From contig NZ_JBFRCU010000026.1 in NCBI RefSeq assembly GCF_052113205.1, forward strand, positions 15,007 through 79,006: a stretch of 64,000 nt of DNA, read 5' to 3'. Origin of the DNA: Inquilinus sp052113205 (GTDB lineage: Bacteria; Pseudomonadota; Alphaproteobacteria; DSM-16000; Inquilinaceae). Both the position numbers and the translations under genes were made by a program. Under the pieces are notes generated by a model, which made no database searches, was not told the DNA's origin, and was given only the letters and a program-made list of their open reading frames with translations. Positions 42,920 to 51,024 of the stretch are shown one piece after another; positions within the stretch are counted from its first letter, which is position 1; each line of letters opens with the position of its first letter.

Positions 42920-43680
42920 GATGCCAGGGCCGCGGCGAAGCGCAGCCGGACGTAGTCGGCGCTCCAAGCGNCGGACTGGTCGCGCAGGCTGGGCGCCAGC
43001 AGCGCCTCGACCTCATCCAGGATCTCGGCCCGGGCCGCACCGGCGATGCCGTCGAGCAGCGGGTTGGCGAAGGTGTCGAGCCAGCCGCGCATGCCGGTGG
43101 GCAGCGGCGTCGGCCGCGGCACCAGGCCGATGCTGTCGACCCGGAAGCCCTGCGCCTGCAGCTTCGCCGCATATTCGGCCGGGGTCGGGAAGAACCAGGG
43201 GATCCGGGCGGCGCCATCCAGGCCGCGGGCGTTCAGCGCCGCGACCAGTGCCGTCACGATCGCCGCGACATTGCCGTGGCCGCCGAACTCGCCGACGAAG
43301 CGTCCGGCCGGCTTCAGCGCCCGCCGGACGCCGGCGATCACGGCATCGGGCTGCCGCATCCAGTGCAGCGCGGCGTTGCTGAACACGGCGTCGAACTCGG
43401 GCCCGAAGGCCAGCGCCTGGCCATCGGCGATGCGCGCGTCGAGCCCCAGGGCGCGGGCGGCCGCCACCAGCTCGGCCGAGGCGTCGGCGCCGACCACCGT
43501 GGCGCCGGCCGCGACCAGCTTGGCCGTCAGGGCGCCGTCGCCGCAGCCGAGATCGAGGATGCGCTCGCCCGGCCGCGGCGCCAGCAGCTCGAGCACCGGC
43601 TGCCCCAGATCGGCGACGAAGCGCGCATTGCGGGCATAGCCCTCGGCGCTCCAGGACTGCGCTTCCGTGATCGTGCTCAT
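42916..43680 (-). CDS. SAM-dependent methyltransferase, trans-aconitate methyltransferase-like
   Basis: A 254-residue class I methyltransferase. Motif I is LDLGCGDGALTAKLVAAG (about residue 42); the acidic AD motif follows, and FSNAALHWM is the post-I motif typical of the Tam-like group. An ambiguous base at 42971 leaves one residue unknown. It is upstream partner of the EamA exporter. Confidence 0.88.
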   Translation of the reverse strand: MSTITEAQSWSAEGYARNARFVADLGQPVLELLAPRPGERILDLGCGDGALTAKLVAAGATVVGADASAELVAAARALGLDARIADGQALAFGPEFDAVFSNAALHWMRQPDAVIAGVRRALKPAGRFVGEFGGHGNVAAIVTALVAALNARGLDGAARIPWFFPTPAEYAAKLQAQGFRVDSIGLVPRPTPLPTGMRGWLDTFANPLLDGIAGAARAEILDEVEALLAPSLRDQSXAWSADYVRLRFAAALAS

Positions 43681-43839
43681 GGCGGTCGTTCCCTGTGGTA
43701 CCGGCAGACTATCGCGCCGGCGGGCATCCTTCGGCCAATGCCTGATCGGTGTATCGGTCGTGACGATGCAAAGCGGGGCCCGTCCCGATATGCCGATTTT
43801 CTACAAGACGCGTCCGGCCCCGGCCCTATGATCGGGCCG

Positions 43840-44700
43840 ATGGACAACGTCACCCAGGAACAGGCGATGGCGGCCGAGCCGCTCGCGGGCAGCGAGCGGG
43901 CGCGGTTCTTCACGGCCTCGGGCTTCGACGGGCTNGAATGCCTGGAGGCGACGTTCCGCACCCATCGCTATGCCCTGCACATGCACGAGACCTACGCTGT
44001 CGGTGGCATCTTCGCCGGCTGCGAGACGTGGCTGGCCCGTGGCATCCAGCGCTATGGCGGCCCGGGCGATCTCTGCCTGGTGAATCCCGAGGACGTGCAT
44101 GACGGTGAGCCCTACGGCGCCGGCTACCGCTACCGCATGACCTACCCCTCGGTCGAGCTGATGCGGCGCATGGCGTCGGAGATCGCCGGTCAGCCGGTGA
44201 CCGGGACCCCGTTCTTCCCCGAGCCGGTGGTGCACGACCCCGACACCGTGGCCTTGTTCGCCGAGGCCTTCGCCGCCCAGGCCCGGGGCGACGCCCTGGC
44301 GATGGACGAGCTGCTGCTGCGCGCCTATGGCCGCTGCCTGATCCGCCACGCGGCCTTCCGCCCGGCCGAAGCGCCATCGGATTCGGGCCGGATCGCCCGG
44401 GTGACCGAGCTGATGCGCGACCGCTATGCCGAGGAGTTGTCGCTCGACGATTTCGCGGCCGCGGCCGGGCTGTCCCGCCACCACCTGATCCGCGCCTTCC
44501 GGCGCGAGCTGCGGATGACGCCGCACGCCTATCTGCTGAGCCTGCGCGTCCAGGCCGCCCGGCGCCGGCTGCGGGCGGGGGAGGCGCCGGCCGAGGTCGC
44601 GGCCGCCACCGGCTTCTACGACCAGGCCCATCTGACCCATGCCTTCAAGGCGCGGCTCGGCGTCGCCCCTGGCGCCTACCGGGCCGGCTTCCACCTCTGA
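43840..44700 (+). CDS. AraC-family regulator, upstream of azlCD
   Basis: About 286 residues. The N-half is a cupin-type effector domain (HRYALHMHETYAVGGIFAGC, RGIQRYGGPGDLCLVNPEDVHD); the C-half has two AraC helix-turn-helices (LDDFAAAAGLSRHHLIRAFR and VAAATGFYDQAHLTHAFK). Such AraC proteins with this cupin usually sit beside amino-acid exporters, as here with azlCD 19 bp downstream. The start is uncertain (ATG 43840; 43828 or 43867 possible). One ambiguous base at 43935. Confidence 0.9.
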   Translation: MDNVTQEQAMAAEPLAGSERARFFTASGFDGXECLEATFRTHRYALHMHETYAVGGIFAGCETWLARGIQRYGGPGDLCLVNPEDVHDGEPYGAGYRYRMTYPSVELMRRMASEIAGQPVTGTPFFPEPVVHDPDTVALFAEAFAAQARGDALAMDELLLRAYGRCLIRHAAFRPAEAPSDSGRIARVTELMRDRYAEELSLDDFAAAAGLSRHHLIRAFRRELRMTPHAYLLSLRVQAARRRLRAGEAPAEVAAATGFYDQAHLTHAFKARLGVAPGAYRAGFHL

Positions 44701-44719
44701 TCCCAGCATCGGCTTCCGC

Positions 44720-45418
44720 ATGACCCGAGATCTCCGGCGCGATGCCCTGGACGGCATCCGCGACATCCTCCCGCCCGCCATCGCGGCGATCCCGATCGGC
44801 CTGCTCTGCGGTGCGCTTGGCGCCGCCAAGGGCCTGTCGCCGGCCGAGATGGCGCTGATGTGCGCCCTGGTCTTCGCCGGCGGCGCCCAGTTCGCGGCCA
44901 TCGATCTATGGTCCTACCCGGTGCCGGTGGCGACTCTGGTGCTGTCGACCCTGCTGATCAACTCCCGCCACATCCTGATGAGTCTGTCGCTGGCCCGCCG
45001 CACCGGGCACTTCACCTGGGGCCAGCGCCTGCTCGGCTATGCCGTGCTGGCCGACGAGAACTGGGCGATGGCGGAGCGGCGGGCCGCGGGGCGGGCGCTG
45101 ACTCCCGCCTATTTCCTGGGGATGGGCGGCTTCTTCTACCTGAACTGGCTGGTCTGGGGGACGCTCGGCGCCGTGGTCGGCGCGGCGATCGGCGACCCGT
45201 CCCGGATCGGCGCCGACTTCGCCTTCACCGCTTTGTTCATCGGCCTGGTCGTCGGCTTCTGGCGTGGCCATCGCAGCACGGTCACCATCGCCGCCAGCCT
45301 GGTCACCGCCGCCCTGGTCTACCACTTGGCCGGCCCGCCCTGGCATGTCGCGGCCGGCGCCTTGGCCGGCATCGCCGCCGCCTGGCTGGCCGCCGAGCCG
45401 GAGGAGGTGCCGGCATGA
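44720..45418 (+). CDS. azlC: AzlC-family branched-chain amino acid exporter, large subunit
   Basis: A 232-residue multi-pass protein with the AzlC signature GARDIL-like IRDILPPAIAAIPIGLLCG, AGGAQFAAIDLW and LLINSRHILMSLSLA. The ADENWAMAE segment is also conserved. With AzlD it exports branched-chain amino acids. The stop overlaps the azlD start by 4 bp. Confidence 0.94.
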   Translation: MTRDLRRDALDGIRDILPPAIAAIPIGLLCGALGAAKGLSPAEMALMCALVFAGGAQFAAIDLWSYPVPVATLVLSTLLINSRHILMSLSLARRTGHFTWGQRLLGYAVLADENWAMAERRAAGRALTPAYFLGMGGFFYLNWLVWGTLGAVVGAAIGDPSRIGADFAFTALFIGLVVGFWRGHRSTVTIAASLVTAALVYHLAGPPWHVAAGALAGIAAAWLAAEPEEVPA

Positions 45419-45717
45419 GGATCGATCCGGCGACCCTGGCCGCCATCCTGGGCATGGCCGCCGTCACCTACCTGACCCGGATCTCCGGCCTGTTCCTGGT
45501 TGGGCGGCTGCGGCTGCAGGGACGGCTGAAGGCGGCGTTCGACGCGGCGCCGCCGGCGGTGCTGACCGCGGTGATCGCGCCGATGGTGCTGGCCACCGGC
45601 TGGCCCGAGACCGCGGCCGCGGTGGTCACCGTCCTCGCCGCCACCCGCCTGCCGCTGCTCGCCACCATCCTGGTGGGCGTGGCGGCGGTGGTGGCGCTGC
45701 GCAGCGTGATGGGCTGA
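45415..45717 (+). CDS. azlD: AzlD-family branched-chain amino acid exporter, small subunit
   Basis: A 100-residue membrane protein with three helices. YLTRISGLFLVGRL and AAPPAVLTAVIAPMVL are the AzlD pattern. GGAGGAGGTG precedes ATG 45415 within the azlC end, so the two are coupled. Confidence 0.93.
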   Translation: MRIDPATLAAILGMAAVTYLTRISGLFLVGRLRLQGRLKAAFDAAPPAVLTAVIAPMVLATGWPETAAAVVTVLAATRLPLLATILVGVAAVVALRSVMG

Positions 45718-45743
45718 GGGGCGAGCCCTGCCATATCGTCCCT

Positions 45744-45772
45744 TTGACGCAGCTCGGTCTCTCCCATATTAT
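45744..45772 (+). promoter_or_regulatory. Promoter of the Phd/VapC module
   Basis: TTGACG (45744-45749) and TATTAT (45767-45772) are spaced by exactly 17 bp, a near-consensus housekeeping promoter, 30 bp before the antitoxin start. Confidence 0.75.
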
Positions 45773-45786
45773 GGCCATATGGCCAT
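45771..45786. promoter_or_regulatory. Perfect palindromic operator of the toxin-antitoxin module
   Basis: ATGGCCATATGGCCAT is a 16-bp perfect palindrome that overlaps the end of the -10 box and the start point, as expected for autorepression by the antitoxin/toxin complex. Confidence 0.8.
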
Positions 45787-45801
45787 TTTAGGAGAGTCGC
45801 G

Positions 45802-46035
45802 ATGAAGAGCGTCTCCGTCGTCGAGGCAAAATCCCGTTTCTCGAGCTTGCTGGCAGAAGTCGAGGCGGGTGAGGAGGTTGCTGTCACCCGGCACGGAAAG
45901 GTCGTGGCCCGGCTGGTTCCGGATCGGCAGCGGGTGGCGGCCGACGCCTTTCGCGATTTCTGGGCCGATGGTGATATCGACCTGCAGGCCCCGGACGATA
46001 GGCCGGCCGAAGAGGTGGCTTCGCTGGACGCCTAG
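45802..46035 (+). CDS. Phd/YefM-family antitoxin
   Basis: A 77-residue protein. The N-half VSVVEAKSRFSSLLAEVEAG and HGKVVARLVP form the Phd DNA-binding fold; the C-terminal acidic tail would bind the toxin. AGGAG precedes ATG 45802. The VapC gene follows after 3 bp. Confidence 0.92.
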   Translation: MKSVSVVEAKSRFSSLLAEVEAGEEVAVTRHGKVVARLVPDRQRVAADAFRDFWADGDIDLQAPDDRPAEEVASLDA

Positions 46036-46038
46036 GTT

Positions 46039-46458
46039 GTGAACGCAACCTATCTGCTCGACACCAACATCCTGATTGCCGCGCTGAAGGGGCATGTCCA
46101 GGTGCGGCAGCGGCTGGAAGCCCTTCCGTTCAACACTATCCGCCTGTCAGCCATTGTCCTGGGGGAGTTGGAATTCGGGGCGGAGAAAAGTGCGCATGGA
46201 GAGCGGAACCGTGCCCACCTCCTGGCTCTCGTTCAAAGACTGCCTCTGGTCGGCATCGACCATGACACGACACGCTGCTACGTCCGGATTCGGGCATTGC
46301 TGGAGCGGCAGGGAACACCGATCGGGGCGAATGACACGTGGATCGCCGCCCAGGCGCTTGCCGTCAATGCCGTCCTGGTGACCGACAATGAACGCGAATT
46401 CAGCCGGGTCCCGGGGTTGACGCTCGAAAACTGGTTGGCCGCTCAGCCAGGAATTTGA
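46039..46458 (+). CDS. vapC: VapC-family PIN-domain toxin (ribonuclease)
   Basis: A 139-residue PIN protein starting with GTG 46039. The four acidic active-site residues are visible in LLDTNILIAAL, LGELEFGA, GANDTWIAA and VTDNEREF, so it should be an active Mg-dependent RNase, probably cleaving tRNA. It is coupled to the Phd-type antitoxin, a common phd/vapC mixture. Confidence 0.93.
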   Translation: MNATYLLDTNILIAALKGHVQVRQRLEALPFNTIRLSAIVLGELEFGAEKSAHGERNRAHLLALVQRLPLVGIDHDTTRCYVRIRALLERQGTPIGANDTWIAAQALAVNAVLVTDNEREFSRVPGLTLENWLAAQPGI

Positions 46459-46489
46459 CGATCGTTGCCGGCGCGTCAGCTTGGCTTCG

Positions 46490-46522
46490 GTCCCGGCCGA
46501 TCGAAGTCCGACCGGCCGGGAC
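46490..46522. terminator. Hairpin between convergent vapC and acs
   Basis: GTCCCGGCCG and CGGCCGGGAC form a 10-bp stem with a 13-base loop, 6 bp after the acs stop on the minus strand and 31 bp after vapC on the plus strand. There is no T-run on either side. Confidence 0.5.
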
Positions 46523-46528
46523 TTGCGC

Positions 46529-48472
46529 CTACCCCCGGTTCATCCGGTTGTCGACCAGGTCGCTCACCACCGCCGGGTCGGCCAGGGTCGAGGTGTCGCC
46601 CAGGGCTTCGTGCTCGTTGGCGGCGATCTTGCGCAGGATGCGGCGCATGATCTTGCCCGACCGGGTCTTCGGCAGGCCCGGCGCCCATTGGATCNGGTCC
46701 GGCGTGGCGATCGGGCCGATCTGCTTGCGCACCCACTGCGCCAGTTCCTTCCGCAACTCCTCAGTCTGTGCCTCTCCGGCGATCAGGGTGACATAGGCGT
46801 AGATGCCCTGGCCCTTGATGTCGTGCGGATAGCCGACCACCGCGGCCTCGGCCACCTTCGGGTGGGCCACCAGCGCGCTCTCGACCTCGGCCGTGCCCAT
46901 GCGGTGGCCGGAGACGTTCAGCACGTCGTCGACCCGGCCGGTGATCCAGTAGTAGCCGTCCGCGTCGCGGCGGCAGCCGTCGCCGGTGAAGTACAGGCCC
47001 TTGAAGGTGGCGAAGTAGGTCTGGATGAAGCGCTCATGGTCGCCGAACACGGTGCGCATCTGGCCGGGCCAGCTGTCGGCGATGCACAGGTTGCCCTCGA
47101 CCGCGCCCTCCAGCGGCTTGCCGTCGCCGTCGACGATCAGCGGCTTGACCCCGAAGAAGGGCAGGGTGGCCGAGCCGGGCTTCTGGGCGATGGCGCCGGG
47201 CAGCGGCGTGATCAGGATGCCGCCGGTCTCGGTCTGCCACCAAGTGTCGACGATCGGGCAGCGGCCGTCGCCGACCACGCGGTGGTACCACAGCCAAGCC
47301 TCGGGGTTGATCGGCTCGCCGACCGAGCCGAGCAGCCGCAGCGAGGCGCGGCTGGTCTTTTTCACCGGCCCCTCGCCGTCGCGCATCAAAGCGCGGATCG
47401 CGGTCGGGGCGGTGTAGAAGATGTTGACCTTGTGCTTGTCGACCACCTGCCAGAAGCGCGAGGTGTCCGGATAGTTCGGCACGCCCTCGAACATCAGCGT
47501 GGTGGCGCCGTTCGCCAGCGGCCCGTACAGGATATAGCTGTGCCCGGTGACCCAGCCGACATCGGCGGTGCACCAGTAGATGTCCCCGTCATGGTAGTCG
47601 AAGACGTATTGGTGGGTCATCGCGGCATAGACCAGATAGCCGCCGGTGGTGTGCAGCACCCCCTTCGGCTTGCCGGTCGAGCCGGAGGTGTAGAGGATGA
47701 ACAGCGGGTCTTCGGCGCCCATTTCCTCGGCCGGGCAGTCGGCGGGGACCTGGGCGGCGGCCTCGTGCAGCCAGATGTCGCGGCCCTCGGTCCAGCCGAT
47801 CTTGCCGCCGGTGCGGCGGACGACGATGACGCTGTCGACCTCCGGGCAGCTCTTCAGCGCCTCGTCGGCATTGGCCTTCAGCGCCACCGCGCGGCCGCCG
47901 CGCAGCCCTTCATCGGCGGTGATCAGGACGGTCGAGCCGCAGTCGAGGATGCGATCCTTCAGGCTGTCGGGCGAGAAGCCGCCGAATACCACGGAATGGA
48001 CCGCGCCGATCCGGGCGCAGGCCAGCAGGGCATAGGCCGCCTCCGGGATCATCGGCAGGTAGACCGTGACCCGGTCGCCTTTCTTGACGCCGCGCGCCTT
48101 CAGCACATTGGCCAGGCGGCATACCTGCTCGTGCAGTTCGCGATAGGTGATGTGGCGGCTGTCCTTGGGGTCGTCGCCTTCCCAGATGATCGCGGTCTGG
48201 TCGGCGCGCTTCGCCAGGTGCCGGTCGATGCAGTTAGTGGCGGCGTTCAGCGTGCCGTCCTCGAACCAGCGGATGCGGACATCGCCGGTGAAGCTGGTGT
48301 TCTTGACCTTGGTGAACGGCCGGATCCAGTCGACCCGCTTGCCGTGCTCGGCCCAGAAGCCGTCCGGATCATTGACCGAACGCTCGTACAGCTTTTCGTA
48401 CTGGGCGGCATCCACCCAGGCGCGCTTTGCCCAGTCGTCGGACACGGGAAAAAGGCTGGTGTCGCTGCTCAT
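46529..48472 (-). CDS. acs: Acetyl-CoA synthetase
   Basis: A 647-residue AMP-forming ligase making acetyl-CoA from acetate. Motifs: P-loop ILYTSGSTGKPKGVLHTTGG, WWQTETGG, YFTGDGCRRDADGYYWITGR and the acetylatable catalytic Lys in KTRSGKIMRR. One ambiguous base at 46695 (near KQIGPIATPD). ATG 48472 (MSSDTSLFPVSDDWAK) follows GGGGAGA. A GC-rich hairpin lies in its leader (48507-48529). Confidence 0.96.
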   Translation of the reverse strand: MSSDTSLFPVSDDWAKRAWVDAAQYEKLYERSVNDPDGFWAEHGKRVDWIRPFTKVKNTSFTGDVRIRWFEDGTLNAATNCIDRHLAKRADQTAIIWEGDDPKDSRHITYRELHEQVCRLANVLKARGVKKGDRVTVYLPMIPEAAYALLACARIGAVHSVVFGGFSPDSLKDRILDCGSTVLITADEGLRGGRAVALKANADEALKSCPEVDSVIVVRRTGGKIGWTEGRDIWLHEAAAQVPADCPAEEMGAEDPLFILYTSGSTGKPKGVLHTTGGYLVYAAMTHQYVFDYHDGDIYWCTADVGWVTGHSYILYGPLANGATTLMFEGVPNYPDTSRFWQVVDKHKVNIFYTAPTAIRALMRDGEGPVKKTSRASLRLLGSVGEPINPEAWLWYHRVVGDGRCPIVDTWWQTETGGILITPLPGAIAQKPGSATLPFFGVKPLIVDGDGKPLEGAVEGNLCIADSWPGQMRTVFGDHERFIQTYFATFKGLYFTGDGCRRDADGYYWITGRVDDVLNVSGHRMGTAEVESALVAHPKVAEAAVVGYPHDIKGQGIYAYVTLIAGEAQTEELRKELAQWVRKQIGPIATPDXIQWAPGLPKTRSGKIMRRILRKIAANEHEALGDTSTLADPAVVSDLVDNRMNRG

Positions 48473-48506
48473 GGGGTCTCCCCGATCGATCTTTTCTCTC
48501 CGCGCC

Positions 48507-48529
48507 GGCCGGGTGGGCGCACCCCGGCC
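48507..48529 (-). promoter_or_regulatory. GC-rich hairpin in the acs leader
   Basis: GGCCGGG (48507-48513) and CCCGGCC (48523-48529) pair about 35 bp upstream of the acs start codon. It could be a leader structure or an operator half; nothing more can be said. Confidence 0.35.
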
Positions 48530-48606
48530 GGACGATCCCGCATTCATAGCAAGACGACCCCGCCCATACCACGGCTTGATCGGGAGAGACGCGGAGAGGA
48601 GGCCGC

Positions 48607-49863
48607 TTAGCCGGTGTATTCCATGATCGACAGGCCGCCATTGTAGTCGTTGGCGTAGACCAGCCCCTGGGCGTCGACGAAGATGTCGCAGGACTGGATC
48701 ACCCGGGCCCGGTTCGGCCGGTGGTCGACCAGCCGGTTGGGTGTGGCGGGCACCAGGGCCGCGGTCTCGACCGGGCGGAACGGGTCGCGGATGTCGTGCA
48801 CCCGGATCCCGGCATTCTGCCAGGTCGAGAAGATCAGCTCGGAGCTGACGAAGCTGCCCGGCCGGTTCTCATGCACGTTGTGCGGCCCGAAATGCCCGCC
48901 CTTGGCGGCGTAATCGGCCTCGTCCGGCTGCGGGAAGGTCGAGATGCTGATCGGGTTCGACGGCTCGCGGATGTCGAACAGCCAGATGTGCTTGACCCCG
49001 TCCTCCTGGTGGTCCAGCACCGCCTCGTCCAGCACCACCAGCAGGTCGCGGTCGGGCAGCGGCAGGCAGTTGTGGGTGCCGCCGCCGAAGGGCGGGCTCC
49101 AGTTGCGGTGCACGATCAGCTTCGGGTCGGCGCGGTCGGCGAGGTCGATCATCACCAGCCCGGCGTCGCGCCAGGCGCCATAGGCGGTGTCGCCATGGAT
49201 GATCGGGTGGTGCAGGCCGTAGCGGCGCTGCGCCGGCCAGTCCGGCTTCTCGCCCGCGGCCAGGTTCATGCCGGGCAGCCAGTAACGGCCGGCGGCGCGC
49301 GGCTTCGTCGGGTCGCTCATGTCGACGGTCATGAAGATGTAGTCGGTGAAGCCGTCGAGCAGCGCCGAGACATAGGCCCAGCGGCCGCCGGTGTACCAGA
49401 TCCGGTGCACGCCGCCGCCCTCGACCGGCATGAAGCCGATCTGCCGCGGCTCCGCCGGCTTGGAGATGTCGTAGACGGCCATCCCGGCGGTCCAGTTGCG
49501 CTCGGCCGGCTGCGTCGTCGCCGCGGTGCCGACCTTCTCGCCCAGCGCGCCCTTGTAATAGGCGCGCTCGTCCTGGAACTCCGCTGCCGCGAACATGTCC
49601 TTGGCGTTGATCACCAGCAGCAGGTCGTCATGGGTCTGCAGGTGGATGTTCCAGGTGCCGGGCGGCGCCGGCACATAGGCCACGGGTTTGGGGGCGCGCG
49701 GGTCGCGCACGTCGATGACGCTGAACCCCTTGGAGAACATGTGCCCGGTATAGGCGTGGCCGCGATGGATCATCAGCTGCACGCCGTCCGGCCGGCCGCC
49801 CTGGTCGCTGTGGCCGATCAGCTTAAGATTCCGGGCATGGTCGGGGGTCGGGAGGTCGCTCAT
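48607..49863 (-). CDS. LVIVD-type beta-propeller protein with regularly spaced histidines
   Basis: A 418-residue protein with repeated blade ends of the form V-D-RDP--P (SVIDVRDPRAPKPV, AVYDISKPAEPRQI, MTVDMSDPTKPRAA, VMIDLADRADPKLI, LFDIREPSNPISI, RVHDIRDPFRPVET), i.e. five or six propeller blades, and no signal peptide. His74, His153, His218, His264 and His328 occur at similar places in successive blades. The gene follows the sugar-binding protein gene by 50 bp on the same strand and is probably in the same operon, so it may be an enzyme acting on the imported sugar. ATG 49863. Confidence 0.8.
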   Translation of the reverse strand: MSDLPTPDHARNLKLIGHSDQGGRPDGVQLMIHRGHAYTGHMFSKGFSVIDVRDPRAPKPVAYVPAPPGTWNIHLQTHDDLLLVINAKDMFAAAEFQDERAYYKGALGEKVGTAATTQPAERNWTAGMAVYDISKPAEPRQIGFMPVEGGGVHRIWYTGGRWAYVSALLDGFTDYIFMTVDMSDPTKPRAAGRYWLPGMNLAAGEKPDWPAQRRYGLHHPIIHGDTAYGAWRDAGLVMIDLADRADPKLIVHRNWSPPFGGGTHNCLPLPDRDLLVVLDEAVLDHQEDGVKHIWLFDIREPSNPISISTFPQPDEADYAAKGGHFGPHNVHENRPGSFVSSELIFSTWQNAGIRVHDIRDPFRPVETAALVPATPNRLVDHRPNRARVIQSCDIFVDAQGLVYANDYNGGLSIMEYTG

Positions 49864-49913
49864 TGGCTCTGCCCTGGTTGCGGAGGGAAGGGGCCGCCGC
49901 AGCGGCCCCGGGA

Positions 49914-51023
49914 TCAGTTGACGCCCCAGATCTTCTTGTAGGCGTCGCGGTAGCCGTTCTCCGGGTCGTAGACATTGTCCGGCCCGCCATCGGCCTTGAT
50001 GTTGGCCGGGGTGAACAGATGCGCGGGCGCGACATAGCCGCTGGCCTTCTCGCCGGCGAAGGCGCGGTTCAGCTCGTCGACCAGCTGCCAGCCATGCAGG
50101 CGCAGCGGCTCGGCCACGGTGCCGACCTGGTACTGGTTGCCGCGGATGCGCTGGAACGCGACCTCGCTGCCGTCGCCGGCCGAGACGTTGTGCGGCATGC
50201 CGTCGCCGCCGATGCCGGCCGAGGCCAGCGACGGCGCCATGAAGTCGAAATACAGGTCGTTGATGCCCAGCGCGTAGGTCCATTCGTCGCCGAAGCGCTN
50301 CAGCAGCGCCGTGGTCAGCGGCCCCATCCGGGTGCCGGTGTCGCTCAGCGGCGTGTCCTCGACCGACAGCACCTTGCAGCCGGGGCAGCCGCGGATCACC
50401 TCGGCCATGGCGTCCGACTTGGCGATGGCGATGCGGTAGACCGAGTCGGTGAAGATGACGACGCCGGCCTTGCCGTCGGAATCGGCGATGGCGTAGGAGG
50501 CGGCGGCGCGCGCCACCTCCAGCGGGTCGGTGGTGATGTTGGTGAACACCGGCAGCGTGTCGCTCGGCCCCGGCTTGGCGAAGGAATGCCAGCCGACGAT
50601 GACGATCTTCTGCTTCGCCGCATCCTCGATCGGCGCCGCCTGCTCGGCGGCGTCCAGCGCGCCCAGCACGATCGCGTCCGGCTTCAGCGCGATCGCCTGG
50701 TTCATCGCGGCGGACCGGCCGGAGACGGTGCCCTGGCCGTCGATCACGCGGAAGTCCCAGCCGGCCAGCTTCGCCGCCTCGTCCATGCCCTCGGCGACGC
50801 CGCGCGCCCCGCCGTTGCGCTGGTCGGCCGAGACATAGACCACGGTCTTGCCGGATTGCAGCTTCGGCCCGGTGGACGGCCCGTCCCAGGGCGGGTTGGG
50901 CTTGGTCACCTTCTCGACCACCGCCTTGGCCGCGGCCACGGCGTCCTGCGCCACCGCCGGAAGTGGGGCCGCCATCAGGGCCGTCAGCAGAAGGGCCGAT
51001 GCCAGTACCGAACGCCGTATCAT
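49914..51023 (-). CDS. Sugar ABC transporter periplasmic substrate-binding protein
   Basis: A 369-residue type-I (ribose/galactose-like) binding protein with signal peptide (SVLASALLLTALMAAPLPAVAQ). Then TVVYVSADQRNGGARGVAEG, MNQAIALKPDAIVLG, VGVVGWHS-like IVGWHSFA and GVVIFTDSVYR. One ambiguous base at 50300. Ligand not predictable. ATG 51023 follows GGGAGGAT and the permease stop by 1 bp. Confidence 0.9.
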   Translation of the reverse strand: MIRRSVLASALLLTALMAAPLPAVAQDAVAAAKAVVEKVTKPNPPWDGPSTGPKLQSGKTVVYVSADQRNGGARGVAEGMDEAAKLAGWDFRVIDGQGTVSGRSAAMNQAIALKPDAIVLGALDAAEQAAPIEDAAKQKIVIVGWHSFAKPGPSDTLPVFTNITTDPLEVARAAASYAIADSDGKAGVVIFTDSVYRIAIAKSDAMAEVIRGCPGCKVLSVEDTPLSDTGTRMGPLTTALLXRFGDEWTYALGINDLYFDFMAPSLASAGIGGDGMPHNVSAGDGSEVAFQRIRGNQYQVGTVAEPLRLHGWQLVDELNRAFAGEKASGYVAPAHLFTPANIKADGGPDNVYDPENGYRDAYKKIWGVN

Positions 51024-51024
51024 C

